Below are positions 17,638 through 25,983 of a stretch of 64,000 nt of DNA, piece by piece (the stretch's first letter is position 1; each line of letters opens with the position of its first letter). Source of the DNA: Hansschlegelia quercus. Lineage in GTDB: Bacteria > Pseudomonadota > Alphaproteobacteria > Rhizobiales > Methylopilaceae. A program made the position numbers and the translations under genes. Under the pieces are notes generated by a model. It saw nothing but the letters and a program-made list of their open reading frames with translations. It made no database searches and was not told the DNA's origin. The stretch lies in contig NZ_SIUB01000005.1 in the NCBI RefSeq assembly GCF_004310425.1, positions 124,001-188,000 of the forward strand, written 5' to 3'.

Positions 17638-19788
17638 TCAATTCGACAGCGAAACCTCGACGAGGTTGTCCGAAAACGACGGCGCATGGCCCATGTCGGT
17701 GAAGGCTGAGGAGGAGATGCTGTTGACGGTGCCTTCGTTGAGCTGGCGCCAATAGCCAAGCGTCGCCACCACGATCCCGGCCTTCACGTCGTCGGTGATC
17801 CGCGCGACGCCCTTGAAGGCCCCGCGGTCGTTCGCGACGCGAACCCGATCGCCATTGAGGATGCCGCGCTTGTCCGCGTCGATCTGGTTGATCATCACGA
17901 ACTGCTCGCCCTGCACCTGCTGCTTCTGCTCCATATTGGCGTAGCAGGAGTTCAGGAAGGCGTGGCTCTTGGGGCTCACGATGTTGAGCGGGAACCGCTT
18001 GGCGAGCTCGGGATCGTTGGCGTGGCTCTCGCGCGCGCCGACATAATCGGGCAGCGGGTCGAGATCTTCGCCAGGCTGGAAGCCCGCGTACATCTGCCGG
18101 AACGGCGGGGCGACGAAGTTCTTGGCGCCCTCGACCTTGAATTCGCACTTGCCCGAAGGCGTCGGGAAATTGCCTTCCTTGTGCGGAACGCGATCGTCGG
18201 GAGTCCCAACTTTCAACCGCGCAAAACCATGCTCGCGCATGTAAGTGAGGTCGATGCCCTCGCAGGCCGGCGACGACCAGTCGACATAATGCTCAAGGCA
18301 CTCGGCGTCCGACCATTTGAAGTTTTCCTCCTCGAAACCGAGCCGCGCCGCGAGCCGCCGGAAGATCTCGTTGTTCGGAATGGCCTCGCCAGGACTGTCG
18401 GCGCACTTGGTGTTGTAGGTCAGATAGAGATGGCCCCAGGACAGGATCATGTCCTCCATCTCCGCGCCCATTGAAGCCGGCAGCAGGATGTCGGCGTAGG
18501 ACGCGGTGTCGGAGATGAAGTGCTCGGCCGAAACCAGGAACAGGTCTTCGCGCATCAGGCCTGCGACGATCTTGTCGGTTTCCGGCGCCTGCGTCACCGG
18601 GTTCGAGTTCCAGCACATCATCGACATGATCGGCGGATCCATCGGGATCTCGCCGAGCAGCGCGCGGCCGATCTGCAGATTGCTCACCACGCGGGTGCCC
18701 TCGGGGATCAGATCCGGTCGGCACATCACGTCGAACTTGTAAGGGTGCTCCCAGACCGGGAACTGGGTCACGCCGCCGCCGACGTGACGCCAGGCGCCCG
18801 TCAGCGCCGGGATTGAGCTCACGGCGCGGATGGTCTGGCCGCCGCCATAGTGACGCTCGAGCGCGACGCCCATGCGGATCGCCGCCGGCTGCGCGGTTGC
18901 GAGTTCACGCGCCAGCTGGCGAATGTCGGCCACGGGAACGCCGGTGATCGCCTCGGCCCACTCGGGCGTGCGGCTCGCGGCGCGCTCCTTCAGCTCTTCG
19001 TAGCCGAGCGTGTAATTGTCGACATAATCCTGGTCGACCAGCCCCTGTTCGATGATCGAGTTGATCAGCGCCATGGCGAGCGCGCCGTCGGTGCCGGGCT
19101 TCGGAGCGATGTGCCAATCCGCGCCCTTCGCCGTGCGCGAGGCGTAGGAGTCGATCACCACGACTTTCGCGCCCTTCTTCTGCGCGTCGCGGACGATCGC
19201 CCAGTGATGAAGGTTGGTGCTGACCGAGTTGCACGCCCAGATCACGATGTACTTGGAGTGGATGTAGCTCTCGGGATCAAGGCCGGCGGTCGGGCCGACC
19301 GTCAGCAGCCAGGCAGTGCACGAGCCTTCGCCGCAAAAAGTGCGCTCCATCACGGTGGCGCCAAGGCGGTTGAAGAAGGCGTCGCCGCCGTTCAGCCCGT
19401 GCACGAGCCCCTGATTGCCGAGATAGCTGTAGGGCGCGATCGCCTGCGGCCCGTATTGGTCAATGATCGCCTTCCAGCGCGTGACGATCTCGTCGAGCGC
19501 CTCGTCCCATGAGATCCGCTCGAATTGCTTGGAGCCCTTCGGCCCGACACGGCGCATCGGGTAGAGCAGACGGTCCGGATGATAATGGCGCTGCTCGTAA
19601 TCCTTGAGCTTCACGCAGAGCCCGCCGCGCGTCATCGGGTGCTCGGGATTGCCGCGGACGCTGAGCAGCTTGCCGTCCTCGACCTCGAACAGCATCGAGC
19701 AGGTGTCCGGACAATCGTGCGGACAGCCGCCGAAGAAGGTTTCCGACGATTTGCCGAACAGGGTCTCGGGCTTGATGAGCTCGTTCAT
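17638..19788 (-). CDS. cytoplasmic molybdopterin oxidoreductase with 4Fe-4S cluster
   Basis: A 716-residue member of the DMSO reductase/formate dehydrogenase superfamily. An N-terminal cluster site has Cys22, 26, 30 and 58 (C-x3-C-x3-C-x27-C, within GGCPHDCPDTC). Molybdopterin-binding regions follow, and the C-terminal domain ends in LNEGTVNSISSSAFTDMG. There is no Tat signal, so it works in the cytoplasm. No electron-transfer or NAD-binding subunit gene lies beside it, and the substrate cannot be read. It is divergent from a MocR regulator with a repeated operator word between, which suggests control by that regulator. Formate or oxalate metabolism is possible because an oxalate/formate-type carrier lies nearby, but this is only contextual. 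Confidence 0.85.
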   Translation of the reverse strand: MNELIKPETLFGKSSETFFGGCPHDCPDTCSMLFEVEDGKLLSVRGNPEHPMTRGGLCVKLKDYEQRHYHPDRLLYPMRRVGPKGSKQFERISWDEALDEIVTRWKAIIDQYGPQAIAPYSYLGNQGLVHGLNGGDAFFNRLGATVMERTFCGEGSCTAWLLTVGPTAGLDPESYIHSKYIVIWACNSVSTNLHHWAIVRDAQKKGAKVVVIDSYASRTAKGADWHIAPKPGTDGALAMALINSIIEQGLVDQDYVDNYTLGYEELKERAASRTPEWAEAITGVPVADIRQLARELATAQPAAIRMGVALERHYGGGQTIRAVSSIPALTGAWRHVGGGVTQFPVWEHPYKFDVMCRPDLIPEGTRVVSNLQIGRALLGEIPMDPPIMSMMCWNSNPVTQAPETDKIVAGLMREDLFLVSAEHFISDTASYADILLPASMGAEMEDMILSWGHLYLTYNTKCADSPGEAIPNNEIFRRLAARLGFEEENFKWSDAECLEHYVDWSSPACEGIDLTYMREHGFARLKVGTPDDRVPHKEGNFPTPSGKCEFKVEGAKNFVAPPFRQMYAGFQPGEDLDPLPDYVGARESHANDPELAKRFPLNIVSPKSHAFLNSCYANMEQKQQVQGEQFVMINQIDADKRGILNGDRVRVANDRGAFKGVARITDDVKAGIVVATLGYWRQLNEGTVNSISSSAFTDMGHAPSFSDNLVEVSLSN

Positions 19789-19916
19789 GCGGCTTTGCTC
19801 CCAGCGTCTTCCGGGGCGCCTTTAGCGCGGGCCTGACGCGAGGTCCCGTCACATGACGCTTTGGAGATAGAACATCTTGAAGTTTTGGTTTTGCGAAGTA
19901 CCAATTCCGCAAGAAG

Positions 19917-20027
19917 CCATGGCGCCAAGACCGGTTTGGGCAAGAAACCGCTTATCAGTTGGCGCCATGGACAGACGCGATTCTGGGGTCTCAGACTTGT
20001 CGCCTCACCGTCGCTCGATGGCGCCAA
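19917..20027. promoter_or_regulatory. three copies of ATGGCGCCAA in the divergent intergenic region
   Basis: Copy 1 reads CCATGGCGCCAA (19917-19928). Copy 2 is its exact 12-base reverse complement TTGGCGCCATGG (19959-19970). Copy 3 is ATGGCGCCAA (20018-20027). The GGCGCC cores are 40 and 59 bases apart, the first spacing close to four helical turns. They lie between the molybdopterin oxidoreductase and the MocR gene, the usual place for MocR operators. Binding by the MocR protein is inferred. Confidence 0.65.
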
Positions 20028-20049
20028 TCTCACCGGAAGCGGCTCGCGC

Positions 20050-21546
20050 TTGGACCTGACCCTCTCGCTGGACCCCCGATCGTCGAGATCCCTGCAGGCG
20101 CAGATTTTCGACCAGGTGCGCCAGCTCATCCTCGACCGCCAGCTTCAGGCGGGCATGGCGCTGCCGCCGAGCCGCCTGCTCGCCGAGCGGTTCGGCATCT
20201 CGCGCAACACCGCGCTGATCGCCTATGAACGGCTGGCGGCGGAAGGCTATGTCGAAGCGCGCGGCACAGCGGGCGTGTTCGTCACGTCGATCCCGCCCGA
20301 TGGTCTGATCCTCATCCAGAACGGAAGCCGAGCTGAGACCAACGGGCCGATTCCCGAGCCTTCAAGCGAGCCGCTGCTTTGTTTCGCGGGCGCGCCGGGC
20401 GGCGGGAGCGATCGTCCCGCGCTCGATTTCTGGGTGGGCCGGTCCGACCCCGCCGCCTTTCCGCTCCGGATCTGGCGGCGCATCGTCAACCGCCTGCTCG
20501 CGAGCGAGACCTCCTATCTCACCGATTACTGCGACCCCGCCGGGTTGCCGGATTTGCGCAAGGCGATCGCGGGCCATCTCGGCCGCGCCCGCGGCATGAC
20601 GGTCACCGACGACCAGATCATCGTGACCGCCGGCGGTCAGGATGCGCTCAACCTCGTCGTCAACCTGCTCCAGTCGCACACGAAGCAGCTCTGCATCGAA
20701 AACCCCTGCTATCTCGGCGCGTCGATGCTGTTCTCCAGCACCTCTCTCGAGATCCGGCCGATTCCGGTCGACGAGGACGGCGTGCGCACCGACCGGCTCC
20801 CGACCGCGCGGGGCAGCCTGCTCTACGTCACTCCCTCGCACCAGTTTCCAACGGGCGTGATGATGACGCTCCCGCGGCGTCTCGCGCTGCTGAAATGGGC
20901 GGAGGAGACCGACAGCTTCATCGTGGAAGACGATTACGACAGCGACTTCCGCTACGACGGTCCGCCGCTCACCTCGCTCGCCGGCCTCGATCGCGGGCGG
21001 CGCGTCTTCTATGCCGGCACCTTTTCCAAATCGGTCGGCGCCGGCCTGCGCATCGGGTTCGCCGTGACGCCGCGGATGATGTGGGACGACGCCCGGTTCC
21101 TGAAGGCGCGCATGAGCAACGGCCAATCCTGGCTGGAGCAGGCCGCGCTCGCCGCCTTCATCAATGAGGGGCATTTCGACCGACACCTCCGGAAGCTGAG
21201 GCAGGTCTACAAGGCGCGTCGCGACAGCCTGGTCGCCGCGCTGCGCGCGAACTTCGAGAACCCGAGGATTTCAGGCGCCGACAGCGGTCTCCATCTTATC
21301 TGGCGGCTTCCGCCGGGCTTCCCGGCGGCTCGCGAAATCCAAACCCGGGCGCGCGACATCGGCCTTGGCGTCTATGCGCTCTCGAGCGGCGCAGCCTTCG
21401 ACTTCAACGGCGACGCGCCCGACGATGCGTTGGTGCTCGGCTATTCCTCGCTGGATGAGCGGCAGATCGGATCGGCAATAGCGAAGCTGCGGGTCATGCT
21501 CGTAGCGAAGACGTCACCGATTTCCGCCGCATCGGCGGCAGGCTGA
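20050..21546 (+). CDS. MocR/PdxR-type GntR regulator with aminotransferase-like domain
   Basis: A 498-residue fusion of a GntR winged helix-turn-helix (about 15-85, LPPSRLLAERFGISRNTALIAYERL) and a class I aminotransferase-fold domain (about 125-485). The PLP-binding stretch is intact, with Lys in FYAGTFSKSVGAGLRIG and a VEDDYDSDFRYDG motif. MocR proteins usually sense PLP-bound amines or amino acids. The TTG at 20050 was chosen because DLTLSLDP directly follows, as in relatives; the frame stays open to 19861, but that stretch holds the operator repeats. An 8-bp inverted repeat spans the stop codon. It probably regulates the divergent oxidoreductase. Confidence 0.83.
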   Translation: MDLTLSLDPRSSRSLQAQIFDQVRQLILDRQLQAGMALPPSRLLAERFGISRNTALIAYERLAAEGYVEARGTAGVFVTSIPPDGLILIQNGSRAETNGPIPEPSSEPLLCFAGAPGGGSDRPALDFWVGRSDPAAFPLRIWRRIVNRLLASETSYLTDYCDPAGLPDLRKAIAGHLGRARGMTVTDDQIIVTAGGQDALNLVVNLLQSHTKQLCIENPCYLGASMLFSSTSLEIRPIPVDEDGVRTDRLPTARGSLLYVTPSHQFPTGVMMTLPRRLALLKWAEETDSFIVEDDYDSDFRYDGPPLTSLAGLDRGRRVFYAGTFSKSVGAGLRIGFAVTPRMMWDDARFLKARMSNGQSWLEQAALAAFINEGHFDRHLRKLRQVYKARRDSLVAALRANFENPRISGADSGLHLIWRLPPGFPAAREIQTRARDIGLGVYALSSGAAFDFNGDAPDDALVLGYSSLDERQIGSAIAKLRVMLVAKTSPISAASAAG

Positions 21547-22328
21547 CCGCCGCCGATTGGTCGCCGAGCTCAAGGTTTCTCTGGTTCCTCAAGCTCGTCC
21601 ATCGTCAGCATCTATCCATTGTCCGCGAAGATGATCGGCTCACGCTGTTCTTCGCTTCCGAGGCTACGCGCCAGAGACAGAGCCTCGATAACCGTTGGAA
21701 CGAACGACGCCGGTCGTGTCAGCGGTTCCCTGGCCGATTACTGTGTAGGACATCCTGAACCCCGCCGATCAGCAGCTACCTTCAAGCGGACGAGGATCGG
21801 CTTTGGCGGCGGCGGATCGTCATCCGACCAATGGCTGGCGAGCGCCGGCGAACGTCCCCCGGATCATCCGGAAGGCCGGACGTCTCGCGAATAGGGATGG
21901 CTTGGTCCGGGCCGGCTTTGAATCGTCCAGCGACTTCAACGCCGACAGGATTCCATCGAGGCGGACTATGGCCCCGCTATCAAGCTGGCGAAGGTCCGGA
22001 CCGCGCCCGACCGCGTTCTGATCGGACGCCCACGACGCCAGCAGAGCCCGTTTCGCCGCCTTGCTTATCGTTGGGTGCTCGGTCACCTCGATGGGGGACC
22101 GAAATTGTGCCCCATCCCTTCCGGAACGAGGGCCGATGGCTCTTTTGAATAGGTTTCAACGCTCTTGAAGCTCATCTCCAAACTACCCTTCTGGGCAGAG
22201 CGGCGTAAGTCGCCGCAGGGCCATGCAACCGGCCCCTCCTGTGGCCGGCGTGAAAAGCCTCCGAGCGAGATGTTCGAACTTGGCTGCGTGGCGTCGCCGC
22301 ATCGGACGACGCCATGCGCTATGGATCG
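21547..22328. other. 781-base region without a well-supported gene
   Basis: Between the MocR gene and the oxalate/formate-type carrier only one short minus-strand frame (21820-22086, listed separately) looks protein-like. The rest shows no family resemblance, ribosome-binding site or repeat that I can recognise. A GATGGGG/CCCCATC hairpin lies around 22089-22115. Degenerate remains of a lost gene are possible. Confidence 0.4.
21820..22086 (-). CDS. small hypothetical protein
   Basis: An 88-residue frame with a GTG start. Residues 8-55 (KRALLASWASDQNAV, RQLDSGAIVRLDGIL, ALKSLDD) resemble, from memory, small uncharacterised proteins of Rhizobiales with an ASWASD motif followed by a short helical C terminus. 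The last 30 residues are Arg-rich and may be out of family. No good ribosome-binding site is visible. The function is unknown; it could be a remnant. Confidence 0.4.
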   Translation of the reverse strand: MTEHPTISKAAKRALLASWASDQNAVGRGPDLRQLDSGAIVRLDGILSALKSLDDSKPARTKPSLFARRPAFRMIRGTFAGARQPLVG

Positions 22329-23981
22329 CTACCTGAACAGCACGACCGCCTTGCCGAACGTAACGTAGACGCCCCAGAGGATCGGCAGCGCCACGACGAG
22401 CCAGGGGATCACGATCGCGGGCGTGAAGCCTCCCTTGCCGATGCCCTGCGAGCCCGTCGCCGTGGCGGTCTTCTGGCCGTGGCCCTGCGCCTCGCCGACC
22501 TGCGCGTCGCCCATGAACCAGCGCGCCGCGAGCGGGCGGACGAGCAGATTGCAGATGAAGCCGACGATCAGGAAGCCAGCCAGCACGTACATCGTGCGGG
22601 CATAGAGCTCGACGCCCTCGACGCCGGCCGACTGCTGGATCTGCCGTATCTCGGCGACGACGAGCGGACCGACCACGCCGGCCGTCGACCAGGCGGTCAG
22701 CAGCCGGCCGTGGATCGCGCCCACGAACTGCGTTCCGAAGATGTCGGCGAGATAGGCCGGAATGGTGGCGAAGCCGCCGCCATACATCGACAGGATCACG
22801 CAGAAGAAGGCGACGAACAGCGCCTGGCTTCCGAGATGTGCGGCCCATGGCGCGGCCGCGTAGAGCCCGGCCCCGAGCACGAAGAAGATCGCATAGGTCA
22901 GCTTGCGGCCGAGCTTGTCCGACATCGAGGCCCAGAAGAAGCGGCCGGCGATGTTGAACAGCGACAGCAGGCCGACGAAGCCGGCCGCGACCGCAGCGAC
23001 GCCCGCCTTCTGGCCCGCGTCGAGGGAGCCGAGCGGCACGCCCGGCTGGCCGATCAGCGCGCCGCCGAAGATCTCCTGAAGCATGGGAGACGCGAGCGCG
23101 AGCACGCCGATGCCCGCCGAGACGTTGAGGGCGAGCACGAGCCAGAGCATCCAGAACTGGAAGGTTTTGTGCGCGTCGCGCAGATGGACGTGGCCGGAGG
23201 CGATCATGGCGTTCTTCGCGGTGGGCGTCGTCCACCCGTCAGGCGCCCAGCCGGCCGGCGGAACGCGATAGCCGAACGCGCCGCCGAGCATAAACGCGAC
23301 ATAGCCGAGACCCATGACGGTGAGCGTCTCCCAGACGCCGACCGAGGCGGGATTGCCGGCGTGGAAGTGCTTGATCAGCAGATCCGCAAGCGGCGAGCCG
23401 ATCATGGCGCCGCCGCCGAAGCCCATAATGGCCATCCCGGTCGCCATGCCGCGGCGATCGGGGAACCATTTGATGAGCGTCGAGACCGGCGTGATGTAGC
23501 CGATCCCCAGGCCGACGCCGCCGATCAGGCCCATGCCGAGCCAGATGATCCAGAGCTGGTGGACGTAGACGCCGAGCGCGCCGATCAGGAAGCCGCCGCC
23601 CCAGCAGAGCGCCGCAACTGCGCCCGCCTTGCGCGGCCCGGCCTTCTCCAGCCAGCCGCCGAACAGCGCGGCCGAAAGGCCGAGCACGACGATGCCGATG
23701 GAGAAGACGATCACCAGATCGGTCACGCGCCAGTCGCAGGACGTCGTGAACAGCGCCTGCGCAAGCGTCATGTCCGGGCACGCCGCCGCCGGCGCGCTTT
23801 GGCTTAGCGCCTTCGACAGCGGCAGCCAGAACACCGACAGGCCATAGGCCATGCCGATGCACAGATGCGTCGCGAGCGCGGCCGGCGGCGCGAGCCAGCG
23901 ATTGAATCCGGGTCTGGCGACGATCCGCTCCCGCGACAGCAGAGGAGCGGCTCCGGGATTGGGCGCAGTGGCGACGGACAT
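22329..23981 (-). CDS. oxalate/formate antiporter-type MFS carrier
   Basis: A 550-residue major facilitator of the OxlT-like family, which exchanges oxalate with formate or carries other small carboxylates. About 12 hydrophobic helices are visible, with the MFS loop WFPDRRGMATGMAIMGFGGGAMIGSPLADLLI after helix 4, and SMSDKLGRK after helix 7. An additional loop at about 65-80 contains two Cys. Start 23981 has GGGAGG six bases upstream, which is better than the ATG at 23993. The C-terminal extension after GDAQVGEAQGHGQ carries two more hydrophobic stretches and is longer than in OxlT. It follows fixK on the same strand with a terminator-like hairpin between. Confidence 0.82.
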   Translation of the reverse strand: MSVATAPNPGAAPLLSRERIVARPGFNRWLAPPAALATHLCIGMAYGLSVFWLPLSKALSQSAPAAACPDMTLAQALFTTSCDWRVTDLVIVFSIGIVVLGLSAALFGGWLEKAGPRKAGAVAALCWGGGFLIGALGVYVHQLWIIWLGMGLIGGVGLGIGYITPVSTLIKWFPDRRGMATGMAIMGFGGGAMIGSPLADLLIKHFHAGNPASVGVWETLTVMGLGYVAFMLGGAFGYRVPPAGWAPDGWTTPTAKNAMIASGHVHLRDAHKTFQFWMLWLVLALNVSAGIGVLALASPMLQEIFGGALIGQPGVPLGSLDAGQKAGVAAVAAGFVGLLSLFNIAGRFFWASMSDKLGRKLTYAIFFVLGAGLYAAAPWAAHLGSQALFVAFFCVILSMYGGGFATIPAYLADIFGTQFVGAIHGRLLTAWSTAGVVGPLVVAEIRQIQQSAGVEGVELYARTMYVLAGFLIVGFICNLLVRPLAARWFMGDAQVGEAQGHGQKTATATGSQGIGKGGFTPAIVIPWLVVALPILWGVYVTFGKAVVLFR

Positions 23982-24086
23982 TGATCCTCCCAAATGTTCT
24001 TTTGTTATGAACTTGGGATAAAGCCGGATCTCCGTTCACGCCAGCGTGATCACGCCCCGTCCGTACACTGAAGGATTGCATCAAAC

Positions 24087-24108
24087 GCGCGGCCGCCCCC
24101 GGCCGCGC
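24087..24108 (-). terminator. probable terminator downstream of fixK-like gene
   Basis: A perfect 8-bp stem GCGCGGCC / GGCCGCGC with a six-base loop, followed on the minus strand by GTTTGAT. It lies 18 bases past the regulator stop and 105 bases before the carrier ATG. The T-run is weak. Confidence 0.5.
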
Positions 24109-24126
24109 CGCTCGGACGTCCTGGGC

Positions 24127-24789
24127 TTACGCCCGCAGGCGCCTCAGCGCGGCGCGGTCTTTGAGGACGATGCCGCGGCGATTGGCGGGGACCGCGATGA
24201 CGCCCTGGCGCTCGAGCTGGGTGAGCGAGCGCGACACCGTCTCGATGGTCAGGCCGAGATGGTCGGCGATGTCGATGCGGGCCATCGGAAGATCGACCGC
24301 GCCGCCGCTCGTGGTCCGCTCGGCGAGGCCCAGCAGGAAGGTCGCGACCTTTTCGACGGCGCTCTTTCGGCCAAGCAGCAGCATATGCTCCTGCGCGCGG
24401 GCGAGCGCCTCCATCGTCGCGCCCAGGACGTCCCGCGCAAGCGCCGGATTGTCGTAGGACAGGGTATCGATCGAACGGCTGCGATAGCAGACGAGCGAAA
24501 CGTCGCCGATCGCCTCGGCGGTGAAACGATGCTCGGCTCCGGCCTCAGCCCCGAATATCTCCCCGGCGAGATGGAAGGCGTCGATCTGGCGGCGGCCGTC
24601 GCTCAGCAGCTTGTAGGTGCGCACCGCCCCGCTCACCACCTTGTAGAAGACGTCGGTGTCGTCGCCCTCGGCGAAGATCTCCTCATCTTTCGAGAAATTC
24701 CGCAGCGGGCCGACGGCCGTCCGTGAGGCTTCGGCCCGCGTCTCGACGGGACGGAAACGGATAGGATTGGCTTCGAGAGCGGCAAGCAT
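24127..24789 (-). CDS. fixK: FixK-type Crp/Fnr transcription regulator
   Basis: A 220-residue Crp/Fnr protein: cyclic-nucleotide-binding-like beta barrel (about 28-120), dimer helix, and winged helix-turn-helix (172-192) with recognition ETVSR (183-187), the FNR/FixK signature for TTGAT-N4-ATCAA sites. The N-terminal Cys cluster of FNR is absent (only Cys101), so it is the oxygen-insensitive FixK type that relies on FixLJ. It is the last gene of the fixL-fixJ-receiver-fixK run. Likely targets are the usp-hemN and ompW genes, which carry matching boxes. The symbol rests on domain type and context. Confidence 0.85.
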   Translation of the reverse strand: MLAALEANPIRFRPVETRAEASRTAVGPLRNFSKDEEIFAEGDDTDVFYKVVSGAVRTYKLLSDGRRQIDAFHLAGEIFGAEAGAEHRFTAEAIGDVSLVCYRSRSIDTLSYDNPALARDVLGATMEALARAQEHMLLLGRKSAVEKVATFLLGLAERTTSGGAVDLPMARIDIADHLGLTIETVSRSLTQLERQGVIAVPANRRGIVLKDRAALRRLRA

Positions 24790-24865
24790 CTGGCGACCTC
24801 CATCGACCGCGTCTGGCGTCGTCCAGAGCTACGGCCGGGGATGGCTCCGCGAAATTCAGATACGA

Positions 24866-24875
24866 CCCTTAAGGG
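24866..24875. promoter_or_regulatory. palindrome CCCTTAAGGG upstream of fixK
   Basis: A perfect 10-base palindrome about 80 bases before the fixK ATG, within TACGACCCTTAAGGGGAAT. It somewhat resembles FixJ sites before rhizobial fixK genes, but the match is weak. Confidence 0.3.
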
Positions 24876-24903
24876 GAATCCCTGAGTTGCGCGCCGCGCC
24901 GGC

Positions 24904-25284
24904 TCAGCGGGGCCCGAGCGCGCGGTGGATTCCGTCCATCAGGGCGCCGTCGCCGAACGGCTTTTCGACGACCAGCTCGGCGCCCGCCTGCCCCGCGCGA
25001 CGCCGCAATTCCTCGGTCGATTTCGCGGTCATCAGGATGGCCGGCAAGTCCACGTGGCGCTCCCTGAGGCGCGCGATCAGATCGACGCCCTCCATTTCCG
25101 GCATGTACTGGTCGATCAGCAGGCAGCCTGCCGCGGGCAGGTCGCCGGCCGCAAGCAGCGACGCGCCGCCGTCGTAGAGGCGCACGTCGAGGCCTTCGAG
25201 CTCCAGCGCGAAGCGCATCGAGGATCGGACGGCCTCGTCGTCGTCGACGACGATCACGGTGCCGCTGCAAGGCATGGGGGTCAT
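24904..25284 (-). CDS. single-domain response regulator in the fix cluster
   Basis: A 126-residue receiver without an output domain. Seen: VVDDDEAVRSS, phosphoacceptor Asp in LLIDQYMPEM, Thr in LMTAKS and Lys in VEKPFG. The start may be three residues later (ATG 25275). It lies between fixJ and fixK on the same strand. Such lone receivers can compete with FixJ for phosphate from FixL or feed another kinase; which applies here is unknown. Confidence 0.85.
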   Translation of the reverse strand: MTPMPCSGTVIVVDDDEAVRSSMRFALELEGLDVRLYDGGASLLAAGDLPAAGCLLIDQYMPEMEGVDLIARLRERHVDLPAILMTAKSTEELRRRAGQAGAELVVEKPFGDGALMDGIHRALGPR

Positions 25285-25344
25285 CCTGACGTCGTGAACG
25301 CGTCAGAACCTACCGGAGGTTGACGATCGGCGGCTTGATCTCTC

Positions 25345-25983
25345 TCAAACCCGCCGCGGATCTTCGCTTTCGTGGTCGAGGCCTGCGGCGACGGCCATGC
25401 GGACCAGCTCCGACAGGCTTTTCGCCTGCATCTTGGTCATCACGTTGGCCCGGTAGATCTCCACCGTGCGCGCGCTGATTTCGAGCTCGTACGCGATGAC
25501 CTTGTTGGCCTTGCCGGCGACCAGCCTGTCGAGCACCTCGCGCTCGCGGTCCGACAGGCGCTCGATGCGCTCCCGCATCTCGGCGGCGCGCGCGTGTTCG
25601 CGGGTCTCCGCCGCATGGCCCGCGAGCGCCGATCTGACCGCCGCAAGAAACAGATCGTCGCTGAACGGCTTCTCGATGAAGTCCACCGCGCCCTGCTTCA
25701 GCGCCTCGACGGCCATCGGAACGTCGGCGTGTCCCGTCATGACGATCACCGGCAGCCCGAGACCCTCAATCCGAAGCCTCCGCAGGAACTCGATGCCGTC
25801 GATCCCCGGCATCCGCACGTCGGTGACGACGCAGCCCTCCTGAACCCCGTCGATATGATCGAGGAAGGCGTCGGCGGATTCGTGAAGCCGCACCGGCAGG
25901 CCGTCCGAGGCCAGAAGGAACGACAGCGAGCGGCGCACCGCGTCGTCGTCGTCCACCACGTGCACGACAGCCTCATTCGCCAT
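25345..25983 (-). CDS. fixJ: FixJ-type response regulator
   Basis: A 212-residue regulator: receiver domain with [13 protein letters not shown], phosphoacceptor Asp55 (VVTDVRMPG), Thr83 and Lys105 (IEKPF), a linker helix, and a LuxR-type helix-turn-helix at about 145-200 ([30 protein letters not shown]). This is the FixJ layout and length (about 205). It overlaps the fixL stop by 11 bases, so translation is probably coupled. When phosphorylated by FixL at low oxygen it should activate fixK. Confidence 0.92.
   Translation of the reverse strand: MANEAVVHVVDDDDAVRRSLSFLLASDGLPVRLHESADAFLDHIDGVQEGCVVTDVRMPGIDGIEFLRRLRIEGLGLPVIVMTGHADVPMAVEALKQGAVDFIEKPFSDDLFLAAVRSALAGHAAETREHARAAEMRERIERLSDREREVLDRLVAGKANKVIAYELEISARTVEIYRANVMTKMQAKSLSELVRMAVAAGLDHESEDPRRV

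Noticed and set aside
22314-23807. Long plus-strand frame antisense to the oxalate/formate-type carrier
   Set aside because: Charged low-complexity translation; the minus strand encodes a clear 12-helix carrier with a good ribosome-binding site.
24060-24080. Possible second FixK box between fixK and the carrier
   Set aside because: Only the ATCAA half-site is present; the other half does not fit at the required spacing.
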